DNA of 64,000 nucleotides from SIG459 sp045631645 (lineage in GTDB: Bacteria; Bacillota; Clostridia; Oscillospirales; Oscillospiraceae): positions 1-64,000 of the forward strand of contig JAZQVC010000045.1 of NCBI GenBank assembly GCA_045631645.1, given 5' to 3'. Shown here in pieces: positions 17,066-26,000 of this stretch. The number at the start of each line of letters is the position of its first letter. Within the stretch, counting starts at the first letter, position 1. Under the pieces are notes generated by a model. The model searched no databases, was not told where the DNA came from, and saw only the letters and a program-made list of their open reading frames with translations. The position numbers and the translations under genes were made by a program.

Positions 17066-17134
17066 GATTTCCTGCGATTGGCTTGTTCCATGGAGCGAAC
17101 AAAAATGGCCAAGCGCTTTTCGGAGGACAAGCAT

Positions 17135-19003
17135 ATGCCAAAATTGAAAAGCAAATTCACATTTAAGCATGCATATTTGCAGGCGATCGGCGCGATGCTT
17201 ATAATTGCCCTGGCGCTTTTGCTGCTGTGGCATGGCAACAAAACCAGCAATCAGGCAATTCCGGCTATGGTGGCGCAGGTGTATTTTGACGGTGAGTATC
17301 GCGTTGCCGACGGCCGGTGGCAGGAAATTGAAGAGGGGAAACATATTCCCGCAACAAAAGGCGATGTTACCTTGCGGGGTAATTTCCACATGCTTACCCC
17401 GGATGGCGAATATATTGGCGTTTATAGCGGCGATATGCCGATTGCACTCTATACTAACCATATTAATCTGACTTTTTATGAGGACGGAAACGAGCCGTAT
17501 GTAATGGATATAGAAAATCCTTTGTACGGAAGTTCTGCCTGCGGCGTGTGCTGGATGGCTCATTCCTTCTTAGGTGGAAGCGAAACGCCGATTGAAATAC
17601 TCATTCACAATCCACATAGCTTCGGAAACGAAACCGCGATTGATGAACTTCTTTCCAATATGGCTTTCTGGTCAGGTCTTGATTTTGAAAAAAACGCATT
17701 GGAAAGAGGCGAAATTCAGAGAAACACAGGCCTTTTCTTTGTGATTGTTGCCCTCGTGTTTATAGGAATTGCGTTGTTTTCCACATTGATTCACATTAAA
17801 AGCAGCAAACTCCTCTGGCTTTTCGGCATGGTGATACTGTTTGCCGGCACTTATTTTGCGTATGGCGCAAAGGGCGTTTCTCTCTGGAATAACTCCATCG
17901 TTTCCAACACCATAGTGTTGGGAAGCGCGATGATTTTTTATATGCTCTACCTGTCGATGGGAATTGTGTATTTTCTGGATGCTTGCAAAAAGGCAGGCAA
18001 AATCGCTGTGATTTGCCTGTGCGCAGCGGACGCGCTGTTTTTTGCCCTTCCCTTGCTCACAAAACTATTCTTTTATGATATCTGGCTGTACTGGGCTCTT
18101 GCTCAGCTTGCAGTTAATCTGGTCCTGATCACCTGCCTTATAAAAGAGTGTTTCTGCAAAAAGGACAAGCGCAATTGGCTGTATATTGGCGCAATTCTTC
18201 CGCTGGTGGCTTTTGGCGCCGATCTGCTTATGACGGCTCTCGGTATTTGGCAGGGAGGACTTATCTCCAGATATGTTTTTGTCGCTTTGTTTGTGGTAAC
18301 AATGGTTGTTGTTCTTCGAATCATTCCCCACAATATCAATGCAGCAGAAAAAGCAAGGGAACTTGAATTGCAGAGAAGCCGCCTTGAAGCGGAGAAAAAT
18401 ATTGTGGAGGCACAGCTGAAAGATAGCCGGATTTCCATTATGCTTTCCCAAATTCAGCCCCACTTTATCTATAACACCCTTGGAACAATCGAGAGAATGT
18501 GCCTGAAAGACCCTCAGAAGGCCTTTGACCTTGTACGCAACTTCAGTCTGTATCTCCGCGGCAACTTCAGCGAGCTTGACAGCGTGGCGCCCATTCGCTT
18601 TGCGGAGGAGCTCAAGCATGTTGAGTACTATGTGAATATAGAAAAAGTCCGCTTCCCCGATATGAATATTGAATATGATGTGGAAGCGAAGGATTTTGTT
18701 CTGCCTGCATTGTCCGTCCAGCCCCTTGTGGAAAACGCCATCAAGCATGGACTTATGCGCCTTGAAACGGGGGGGACAGTTGTTATCCGCTCCTATGAAA
18801 CCACTACGCATTTTTGCGTTGAGGTAAAAGATGACGGAGTTGGCTTTGACACTGAACTCCCAATTGACGAGAAAAAACATGTGGGTCTTCGCAATATAAG
18901 GGGAAGACTGAAGGCAATGGTGAACGGCGAACTCGTTCTTGAAAGCAAAGCGGGCCTTGGTACAAAAGCAGTTATTATGATCCCGAAGGAAGTGACGCAG
19001 TGA
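17135..19003 (+). CDS. LytS-type sensor histidine kinase with 7TM-like sensor region
   Basis: About 622 residues from ATG 17135 (8 bp behind CGGAGG; an ATG at 17105 is an alternative). One N-terminal helix (IGAMLIIALALLLLW) is followed by a ~165-residue outside domain, then about seven membrane helices (residues about 200-420). This is the layout of 7TMR-DISM receptors, which often sense carbohydrates. A short coiled coil leads to the phospho-acceptor region SQIQPHFIYNTLGTIERM (His443) of the LytS/YesM class and an HATPase domain (VENAIKHGL, GVGF, GLRNI). It is translationally coupled to the response regulator (GTGA overlap). Confidence 0.88.
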   Translation: MPKLKSKFTFKHAYLQAIGAMLIIALALLLLWHGNKTSNQAIPAMVAQVYFDGEYRVADGRWQEIEEGKHIPATKGDVTLRGNFHMLTPDGEYIGVYSGDMPIALYTNHINLTFYEDGNEPYVMDIENPLYGSSACGVCWMAHSFLGGSETPIEILIHNPHSFGNETAIDELLSNMAFWSGLDFEKNALERGEIQRNTGLFFVIVALVFIGIALFSTLIHIKSSKLLWLFGMVILFAGTYFAYGAKGVSLWNNSIVSNTIVLGSAMIFYMLYLSMGIVYFLDACKKAGKIAVICLCAADALFFALPLLTKLFFYDIWLYWALAQLAVNLVLITCLIKECFCKKDKRNWLYIGAILPLVAFGADLLMTALGIWQGGLISRYVFVALFVVTMVVVLRIIPHNINAAEKARELELQRSRLEAEKNIVEAQLKDSRISIMLSQIQPHFIYNTLGTIERMCLKDPQKAFDLVRNFSLYLRGNFSELDSVAPIRFAEELKHVEYYVNIEKVRFPDMNIEYDVEAKDFVLPALSVQPLVENAIKHGLMRLETGGTVVIRSYETTTHFCVEVKDDGVGFDTELPIDEKKHVGLRNIRGRLKAMVNGELVLESKAGLGTKAVIMIPKEVTQ

Positions 19004-19776
19004 AAGCGATCGTAGTTGATGACGAAATATATATGCTGGAAACTCTTCAGGAAGCGGTGATGGAATCCTCCGATATTGAAAAGGTGGAGGCCTTTTCCTC
19101 CTGCTCCGCAGCTCTTGCCTATGCTGCGGAAAATTCTGTGGATGTGGCCTTTCTTGATATCAATATGCGCGGCATAGGCGGTCTTGGCCTTGCGGAAAAA
19201 CTTATGGGGCTTCATCCCCGATGCAAAATTATATTTTGCACAGGTTATGAGGAATACGCTGTTTCCGCCTTTCAGCTTCATGCTTCCGGATATTTGATGA
19301 AGCCCATTACCGCGGAGGCAGTTCAGAAGGAGATTGATCATATCAAGGGCGTCAAAGCTGCAGAAAAGCTGCTCACCATCAAGTGCTTCGGCAATTTCGA
19401 AGTGCTTTATAATGATGAGGTCCTCCGCTTTAAGCGCAAGAAGGCAAAGGAACTTCTGGCGGTTTTGGTTGACCGAAACGGAGCGGGTATGACGGCAAAG
19501 CAGATTTGCGCCGTGTTGTTCCCCGATGATACCGACGATGCCAAAAACTCAGCATATCTGCGTCAGCTTGTGATGGATTTGAAAAATACCTTGAGAATGG
19601 TTGGCGCTGAGGAGGTTCTCCGTCATGATACTCCTTATTACCGCATTGCAACAAATTTGGTGAAATGCGATTACTTAAGCTTCATGGAAAACGGAAAACC
19701 GAAGTTTAACGGCGAATATATGTCCCAGTACAGCTGGGCGGAAGAAACCTGCGCCATGCTCCAATTTAAGAAATAA
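19000..19776 (+). CDS. Response regulator with SARP-type winged-helix output
   Basis: A 258-residue regulator starting at GTG 19000 that overlaps the kinase stop by 4 bp. The receiver domain covers residues 1-120 (acidic pair Asp7-Asp8, phospho-acceptor Asp53 in FLDINMRG, Lys in LMKPI). The C-terminal part (residues about 128-258) starts IKCFGNFEVLYNDEVLRFKR, the beta-hairpin entry of OmpR/SARP winged helices, and continues with a partial BTAD-like helix set. SARP proteins bind direct repeats with an 11-bp period close to the -10, and such repeats occur at 19816 and 21821. It probably controls the transglutaminase and pilus genes. Confidence 0.88.
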   Translation: MKAIVVDDEIYMLETLQEAVMESSDIEKVEAFSSCSAALAYAAENSVDVAFLDINMRGIGGLGLAEKLMGLHPRCKIIFCTGYEEYAVSAFQLHASGYLMKPITAEAVQKEIDHIKGVKAAEKLLTIKCFGNFEVLYNDEVLRFKRKKAKELLAVLVDRNGAGMTAKQICAVLFPDDTDDAKNSAYLRQLVMDLKNTLRMVGAEEVLRHDTPYYRIATNLVKCDYLSFMENGKPKFNGEYMSQYSWAEETCAMLQFKK

Positions 19777-19777
19777 G

Positions 19778-19812
19778 AAAAAACGGCAGAATGAGAATTC
19801 TGCCGTTTTTTT
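19778..19812 (+). terminator. Terminator of the two-component operon
   Basis: CGGCAGAAT / ATTCTGCCG stem (19784-19792, 19797-19805) with loop GAGA, extended by A/T pairs and a T8 tail. It begins directly after the response-regulator stop. Confidence 0.92.
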
Positions 19813-19815
19813 ATG

Positions 19816-19849
19816 TGTAACGCCATTGTAACGCGGCGGAATGTAAAAT
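19816..19849 (+). promoter_or_regulatory. SARP-like tandem operator and promoter of the transglutaminase gene
   Basis: TGTAACGC at 19816-19823 is repeated exactly at 19827-19834, a period of 11 bp. Nine bp later comes the -10 TAAAAT (19844-19849). There is no good -35, as expected for an activator-dependent promoter. The same arrangement is found at 21821-21854. Confidence 0.7.
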
Positions 19850-19882
19850 GTGCCTGAAGACATTTTTGCGAGGTGTGTGCCA

Positions 19883-21229
19883 ATGAAAGCCAAAAAAATT
19901 ATTCCGATTTTACTTTTGCTCGTTGTGCTTGGTTTGTTACTTTGGGTGCGCAGCGGATGGGATTCTCCCGATTCCGGCGAAACTCCCGATGACCGGATCG
20001 AGTCCGATATTGAAAACTCCACACCCGAAGAGCCTTTGATGACGAGCGTGAATATAGAAACCATTGGCGGAGTTGTACTCGTGGGAGAAATTGCCCATGA
20101 TGAACAGGGTTGGTATTTCAAGCCGGAGCAGCCTCTTAATATAAGATTTGAGTATTTTCTTGATAATCCCTCCGAGTTTCCGGAGACCACAAGAATCGGT
20201 ATGTTCGACCCCAAGGATGACGGCATTGAGAAAGCCCTTTATCTGGGTCAGACCGTAACCGCGGCAGGCACATTCCAGTTTTACCGCAATGACTTTGAGA
20301 CGCTTTATTTCATGCCCTACACCGTCACTATAGGAAAAACTGCGGCGCAGAGCTACGGCGCCCCTGAGCTTGCCTACCCCGATGAGCCTGCAAATCTCTA
20401 TGATCCTTCCCAGCCCCTTCCAAAATATGTGGATCCAATGGTTCTGGACGGAAAGTATATTTATAATGCTTTCATGCTCTCTCAGGAAACCATCGAATTT
20501 ATGGGAAATGATTTCGTGACATTTTATGTGGACTTTGTTGACGCGTTCCTGAGCTATAGAAGTGAGGTGGAGTGCCCCGATAAGCGCTTTGCCGAAATGC
20601 TGTCCACCGTTATTTACTATGAATTCCCTCTCTATACCGCCTGCGCCGAGCCCTTTGAATTTTTCAAAAGCTATGACAGCGAAAAGGGAACGGTGACTAT
20701 CAAGTATCTCTACGATGAGCAGGCCCACTTTGATATCCGCGATAAGTTCCTTGAGCTTGCGGATAATCTTCTGGCGGAGACATCTCCCGATAAAAGCGAT
20801 GTGGAGAACGCAAAGAGCATTTATCATGCCCTTTCCGCAAGCGTTACCTATGACCGTACCGCCCTTATCGATTTTGAAAGAAAAGAGAGCCACTATGCCT
20901 ACCTCAACGGCAGCGGCGTATGCACCACCTTTGCAAATGCCTATAACCAGCTTCTCACTCAGGTCGGCATAAAATCCACCATTGCCCATTGCGATAACCC
21001 CGACACCATAGGCCACAGCTGGTCTCTTGTAACCCTCGGCGGCGAGCAATATTTCTGCGACCCCACCTATGAACTTTCTTATGATAACGGCTACGGCTAT
21101 AAGTTCTTTGGCATGAACTATGCCGACAGAACGGCGGACGGCCTCGGCGTTCATGGAATCAGATACGGCAGATATTATCATCGCAATATTGATGCGGATA
21201 TGCTCGCTGAAAATTCTCTGGTCAATTAA
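19883..21229 (+). CDS. Membrane-anchored transglutaminase-like protein
   Basis: A 448-residue protein. ATG 19883 (behind GCGAGGTG) is preferred over the upstream in-frame GTG because it places the signal-anchor helix at the start (KKIIPILLLLVVLGLLLWV). An acidic linker follows. The C-terminal half holds a transglutaminase-like cysteine peptidase fold with a plausible triad: Cys in GSGVCTTFANAY, His in TIGHSW, Asp in FCDPTYEL. It acts outside the membrane, perhaps cross-linking or cleaving surface proteins. It lies between the two-component system and the pilus locus and shares the tandem-repeat promoter type with the latter. Confidence 0.82.
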   Translation: MKAKKIIPILLLLVVLGLLLWVRSGWDSPDSGETPDDRIESDIENSTPEEPLMTSVNIETIGGVVLVGEIAHDEQGWYFKPEQPLNIRFEYFLDNPSEFPETTRIGMFDPKDDGIEKALYLGQTVTAAGTFQFYRNDFETLYFMPYTVTIGKTAAQSYGAPELAYPDEPANLYDPSQPLPKYVDPMVLDGKYIYNAFMLSQETIEFMGNDFVTFYVDFVDAFLSYRSEVECPDKRFAEMLSTVIYYEFPLYTACAEPFEFFKSYDSEKGTVTIKYLYDEQAHFDIRDKFLELADNLLAETSPDKSDVENAKSIYHALSASVTYDRTALIDFERKESHYAYLNGSGVCTTFANAYNQLLTQVGIKSTIAHCDNPDTIGHSWSLVTLGGEQYFCDPTYELSYDNGYGYKFFGMNYADRTADGLGVHGIRYGRYYHRNIDADMLAENSLVN

Positions 21230-21259
21230 AATTCAGCGGAGAAAAAAGGAGATATTTTT

Positions 21260-21745
21260 ATGAAAAAATTTATTATATTGCTTCTTGCTGCTTTGATGGT
21301 GTTCGCCCTTTGCGCATGCGGCGGGGAAAAAAGCTCCGCCCCGGAGCCGGGAACTGAGCTTGCAGTGTTTTATCAGCGTGTGCTGGATGCTCAGGGTGAC
21401 AGAGCGGAAGAACTCATATTCTTTGAAGAATTCAACCCCGATCTGATAGCAAGCTTTTATCCCGGACTTGGAAACATCGAGCTTAATCAGCAGGCATTTT
21501 ATATGCCTCCCGTTGTAACCCATCCCTGCGAAATCGTGCTTGTTGAAGTTAAAAACAGCAGCGATGTGCCTGCCGTGGAGGAAATTTTCCAAAAGCGCAT
21601 AGATACCGGCGCTGACAACACAAATTATCCCGAAAGCGCCGACGGCTGGAGACTGTATGCCCAGGTTCAGAAAAGCGGCAGCTTTGTTGCTATGATCGTT
21701 TTGCCCGAAGCTTATGTTATCCCCGAAAACGTTTTCGAAGCATAA
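21260..21745 (+). CDS. Small secreted lipoprotein, DUF4358-like
   Basis: 161 residues. The signal peptide ends in lipobox ALCAC (lipidated Cys about 20), followed by a GGEKSS linker. The mature part (FYPGLGNIELNQQAFYMPPV, CEIVLVEVKNSSDVPAVEEIF) has the pattern of the DUF4358 family, whose function is unknown. It starts behind AAAGGAG, 30 bp after the transglutaminase gene, so the two form an operon closed by the hairpin at 21766. Confidence 0.7.
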   Translation: MKKFIILLLAALMVFALCACGGEKSSAPEPGTELAVFYQRVLDAQGDRAEELIFFEEFNPDLIASFYPGLGNIELNQQAFYMPPVVTHPCEIVLVEVKNSSDVPAVEEIFQKRIDTGADNTNYPESADGWRLYAQVQKSGSFVAMIVLPEAYVIPENVFEA

Positions 21746-21765
21746 TATTACAAAATAATATAAAA

Positions 21766-21802
21766 AAACCGGCAGAAATTTATTCTGCCGGTTTAATTTT
21801 TT
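21766..21802 (+). terminator. Terminator of the transglutaminase/lipoprotein operon
   Basis: Arms AAACCGGCAGAA and TTCTGCCGGTTT (21766-21777, 21783-21794), followed by AATTTTTTTT. Confidence 0.92.
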
Positions 21803-21820
21803 TTAAATATTATGTAAATC

Positions 21821-21854
21821 TGTAACGCATTTGTAACGCATATCATGATAAAGT
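21821..21854 (+). promoter_or_regulatory. SARP-like tandem operator and promoter of the pilus locus
   Basis: TGTAACGC at 21821-21828 and 21832-21839 (11-bp period), then nine bp and a -10-like TAAAGT (21849-21854). Sequence and spacing match the site at 19816. A ~150-base leader before the first gene contains only a weak GAGG/CCTC hairpin. Confidence 0.68.
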
Positions 21855-22008
21855 ATATGATCGAGATGATGTATACTCGATATAGTGTGCGCAAACGAAA
21901 AAACGCGCTCTTCGATGATTATATGTATTGCGGATGCGGAGGGGTAAAAAACCTCGCTGCAGACAGAATAAGAACAAATTATGCTGAAGAAAGAAGGGAC
22001 GGCACAAC

Positions 22009-22452
22009 ATGACAGATAAGGAATTTAAGCGGCTGAGCCGTCCGCAACTCCTTGACATTATATATCAGCTTCAGTTGAAGCAAGAGGAACTGAAAAATGA
22101 AAATGAAAAGCTGACACAGGCTTTGGACGATAAAAGACTTCGTATCGGCAAGGTGGGCAATATCGCCGAAGCCGCTCTCGAAATTCATAATGTGCTGCAG
22201 ACGGCTCAAAATGCTGCCGAGCATTATATGGCTGAGCTGCAGTCAAGAGGCAACAGTGAATATGAGCGCGTAATGAGGCTTGCTGAGGAAGAGGCGGAAG
22301 GGATTATTGCCGAAGCGAGAAAGCGGGCTTCCGAAATAGTTGCCGAAGCAAATCGTCAGGCTTCCGAAATTCTTGCGAAGGTCGAAACGGATAAGATGCG
22401 CCATGAATCCGCAGTGGACTATATTCTCAGGGAATATAGTCATAAAGAGTAA
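22009..22452 (+). CDS. Coiled-coil protein, first gene of the pilus locus
   Basis: 147 residues, cytoplasmic, almost entirely helical. A first coiled coil lies at about residues 15-42 (LQLKQEELKNENEKL), a second at about 88-135 (AEEEAEGIIAEARKRASE). No enzyme motif. The pattern recalls DivIVA-like or ATP-synthase-b-like scaffolds, but the characteristic DivIVA N-terminus is not seen, so no family is claimed. It starts behind AAGAAGGG and ends 18 bp before the signal peptidase gene. It may organise pilus assembly at a membrane site. Confidence 0.7.
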   Translation: MTDKEFKRLSRPQLLDIIYQLQLKQEELKNENEKLTQALDDKRLRIGKVGNIAEAALEIHNVLQTAQNAAEHYMAELQSRGNSEYERVMRLAEEEAEGIIAEARKRASEIVAEANRQASEILAKVETDKMRHESAVDYILREYSHKE

Positions 22453-22470
22453 AATTCGGGTGGACGATAT

Positions 22471-23058
22471 ATGAAGCGTGCGAAAAAAAGTATAGAGTCC
22501 CTGCCAACGATAAAACAGGTTGAAACAGCAAGAAAGCGCTATCGCCGCCAAAAGGCTTATAACAAGGCGCTGGGCGGAACAGTGTATGTTCTGACCCTTG
22601 TTGCGGCTGTTGCTGTTTTGATCGCAACATTGATTCTGCCGGTTCTTCAGATAGAAGGCACGAGCATGGAACCAACCTTGGCAAACGGGGATATAGTTCT
22701 TCTTACAAAAACAACGAATTTTAAGAGAAGTGAGCTTTGCGGATTTTCCTGGAATAACAAACTGCTTATTAAGAGAGTCATCGGCGTCCCCGGTGACTGG
22801 ATCGAGATAGATACAGACGGCACAGTATATCTCAACGGAGAAAAGCTGGATGAACCTTATGCCGAGCAGCTGGCTGTCGGCGAGTGCGACCTGGAGTTTC
22901 CGTTCCAGGTGCCGCAGGAGGAATACTTTGTGCTTGGAGATATGCGCGAAAGCTCTATCGACTCCCGCAACACGCTGATCGGATGTGTTGCAAAGGACCA
23001 GATTGTCGGAAAGGTATTTTTCCGAATATGGCCGTTTAAGGAAATGCGATTTTTCTAA
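22471..23058 (+). CDS. lepB: Signal peptidase I of the pilus locus
   Basis: A 195-residue type I signal peptidase with one N-terminal membrane helix (residues about 36-60). The Ser/Lys dyad lies in GTSMEPTL (nucleophile Ser) and LIKRVIGVPGD (general-base Lys), and box E in GDMRESSIDSR. Signal peptidases of this type sit in Gram-positive pilus loci, where they process or chaperone pilins. It lies between the coiled-coil gene and the tip adhesin gene in one transcriptional unit. Confidence 0.92.
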   Translation: MKRAKKSIESLPTIKQVETARKRYRRQKAYNKALGGTVYVLTLVAAVAVLIATLILPVLQIEGTSMEPTLANGDIVLLTKTTNFKRSELCGFSWNNKLLIKRVIGVPGDWIEIDTDGTVYLNGEKLDEPYAEQLAVGECDLEFPFQVPQEEYFVLGDMRESSIDSRNTLIGCVAKDQIVGKVFFRIWPFKEMRFF

Positions 23059-23086
23059 ACAATAATTACGCAAGGGATAATAGTTA

Positions 23087-26000
23087 ATGGGAATCGTTGA
23101 ACAGTATTTGTTACAACTGAATAACGAAAAACGCCGATGGTGGCGTGCTGCAGCGATTCTCACGATGTTATCGATCCTTGTTGTGGCCGGCGTTTCGTGG
23201 AACCTGCGTATGACGGGCATCACTCTTGTTAACGATGCGTGCTGTGGCTATGTGGAACATGAGCACACGGAGCAATGCCAGCTTCAAACTATCGTCTGCG
23301 GTTTTGATGAGGATTCTCAGATTGCATCGGAAACCGATGAGGATGCTGAAGCTGATGTGATGGAAGAGGGCAAACAGGAAGCCGCGGAGCAGCATGTTCA
23401 TGGGGATGAGTGCTACCGGATTGAGTATCAATGCGCTTATGAGGAGCATCTTCATAGCCTTGCGTGTTATTCAAATCCGAAAGCAGACCTTGAAACGGCA
23501 CTGGATTGGCAGGAAATGTTTGCAAACTATCCATACACAGGAAATCTGCGTGAGGATTTGGTTGGCATTGCTAAAACACAGGCGGGATATGCTGAAAGTT
23601 CTCTGAACTTTGAAGTGGACGGAAACGGAATCCAGCATGGCTACACCCGATATGGTGCATGGTACGGAACGCCTTACAACGAATGGTCGGCAATGTTCGT
23701 GTCCTTCTGCCTATATTATGCCCATGCGGATTTGAACGAATATCCTGTCAACTCCGGAGCGAATACCATGGCCGGTCTCTGGGATAAACAAGGAAAGTAT
23801 ATTCCGTCCGGCGAGTATGTTCCCTCAAGCGGTGATCTGGTATTTTTTGAAAATAATACCGTTGGAATTGTTACGGAAGTGCAAAATGCCACAATCTATG
23901 TCATCGGCGGTGACGTGGAAGACGCTGTAAGCGGAAGGCTTCTGCCTATGAATGACCTCTCTGTTGTCGGATGGGGAATCACGGCTGAGCCCATGGCTGA
24001 GGAAGAGCCAGACGATGAAGATTCCGGCAACGAGGAACTCGGAGACGATTTGTTTGACATTTCGCATGGTCCGGCCGTCTTCATTTTTGAAGGCAACGGA
24101 GCGGAAGCACCGATGCTGCAAATGCAGACATTCAACCTCAGGAATACAAGAGCGGCAACAGACCTTCTTGCCTATTTGAATTCCAACGGAGGCAATTATT
24201 TCTTCACATTGCTGGATTTCAACAATGTGGAACTTCCAAAGGATGAAAACGGAAACTATATTGCTGAAGCCCAAAAGGATTATAAGCTAACCCTTACCTT
24301 TAATAGCCCGAAGGGCTTCGCGCCGGGAACATATCAGTATCAGATTCCCAATGGCCTGATGGTGGATGGCGGCGCGGGCGAGTTCATCCTCAAAGACGGT
24401 ACGAATGTTGGCAGCTGGGTGGTGACCGATACAGGCCTTATCACTCTGGTGTTCAACGAACATATGAACAGCCGCACAGATATTACCATCAGCTCCACTA
24501 TGGGCATCCATTTCCCCGAGCAGGATGCACCTATAGATTTTGACGGCTTTATTACTGTAAAAGTAGAGCCGCCTGTACAGAAAGAAGACCCAACATATCT
24601 GGAAAAATGGACGAATCCGGGAGAAAGCCCAGATAAACTGGTATGGCATGTAAACATTTTCGGACATGCCGATTCCCAGATTCCGGGAAGTCTTCTCACA
24701 GACCAAATCCTTCTTCCGGAATGGTATAAACCCCATAGTTATACTCAATCGGATATGGATGCCGGCATTTCCTTCGGCGCTTCCGATCCCAATGGCGGTT
24801 GGCATAGCTGGACAGTACATGCAGACGATCCCTATCTTATCTGGGATGAATCCGCATGGTCCTATAAAATTCCCCAAACCGTTACCTGTGATAGCTGCGA
24901 TGAACTGGAGTTAGGAAATGACGGTTGGTCGTATTACATCAGCTATACCTCCACTCCCACCATGCTTAACTCACCGGGTACCTTCTCCTATGCAAACAAG
25001 GTTACGGTGGACGGCCAGACCGCATGGGGATGGAACGAATTCACCCACGGACAAGTGAATGCCCAAATCGTGAAGAACGGCACGTTCGTATCCGATGCCC
25101 AGGGCGGAGGATTCCTTTGGGAGGTTCAGGCGACCATACCGGGACGCCAGGAAGGAAAGCGAGCGGAATATTCGTGGTTTATCATGGATGAGATGCGACT
25201 ATTGAATGAACATGGCTCTACTATTGGCCATGCTCAAAATGATATCCATCTCTCCACAGTTACGGCAAGCTATAATGGCTCGGTTATAAAAATTCCCCGC
25301 ATTCAGGATGCAACGGATCAGGATATGTTCGCTTGGGATAATGCCTGGTCGGCATCAGAAAATGGCATTGGATATAACCGAACGATAAATCTCCTCTGCC
25401 GATGCCAATGCACTCCGGAAACCTGCCATTGGACAGGCTGCGGTGAATATTGGTTCCAGCGGGATGACGGCACATGGGCTACCAATGGTTTTTGCCAGTG
25501 CTGGACAGAAACCCAGAATATGATATTCACCTTTGTTTATAAAACCGAGGACATATCCTTGATTAAAGACTATGGTTCTCTCGGTTATAAGGTGAACAAC
25601 CATGCCCAGCTTTATTATATCCCCGACGGAACCAACTCCGTTCGCGTTTCCTATGATGATGCGGTAGTTGACATACCCAATCTGTTTGAAAAACAGCTGA
25701 CCACCGATTTTAATGGCTATATAGCCCATTACAACATCACGGTTAATGAAGCGAAACTGGTGCTGACAAACGGAAGTCCCCTTTATATACACGATGCTAT
25801 GACGGACACATTGGCCTACATAAGCGGTTCGCTTGTGATAACAAGCGAAAACGCAAACGGCAATATAAATGTCCTGAAGCAGGATGTGGATTATACCGTC
25901 ACTTATGACGGCACCGGCAAACAAACGGATTCCTCGGGTAAAAAAGTGCATGTGCTGGATATCGTGATTTTGAATCCGCAACCGGTCATGTATATCCTCG

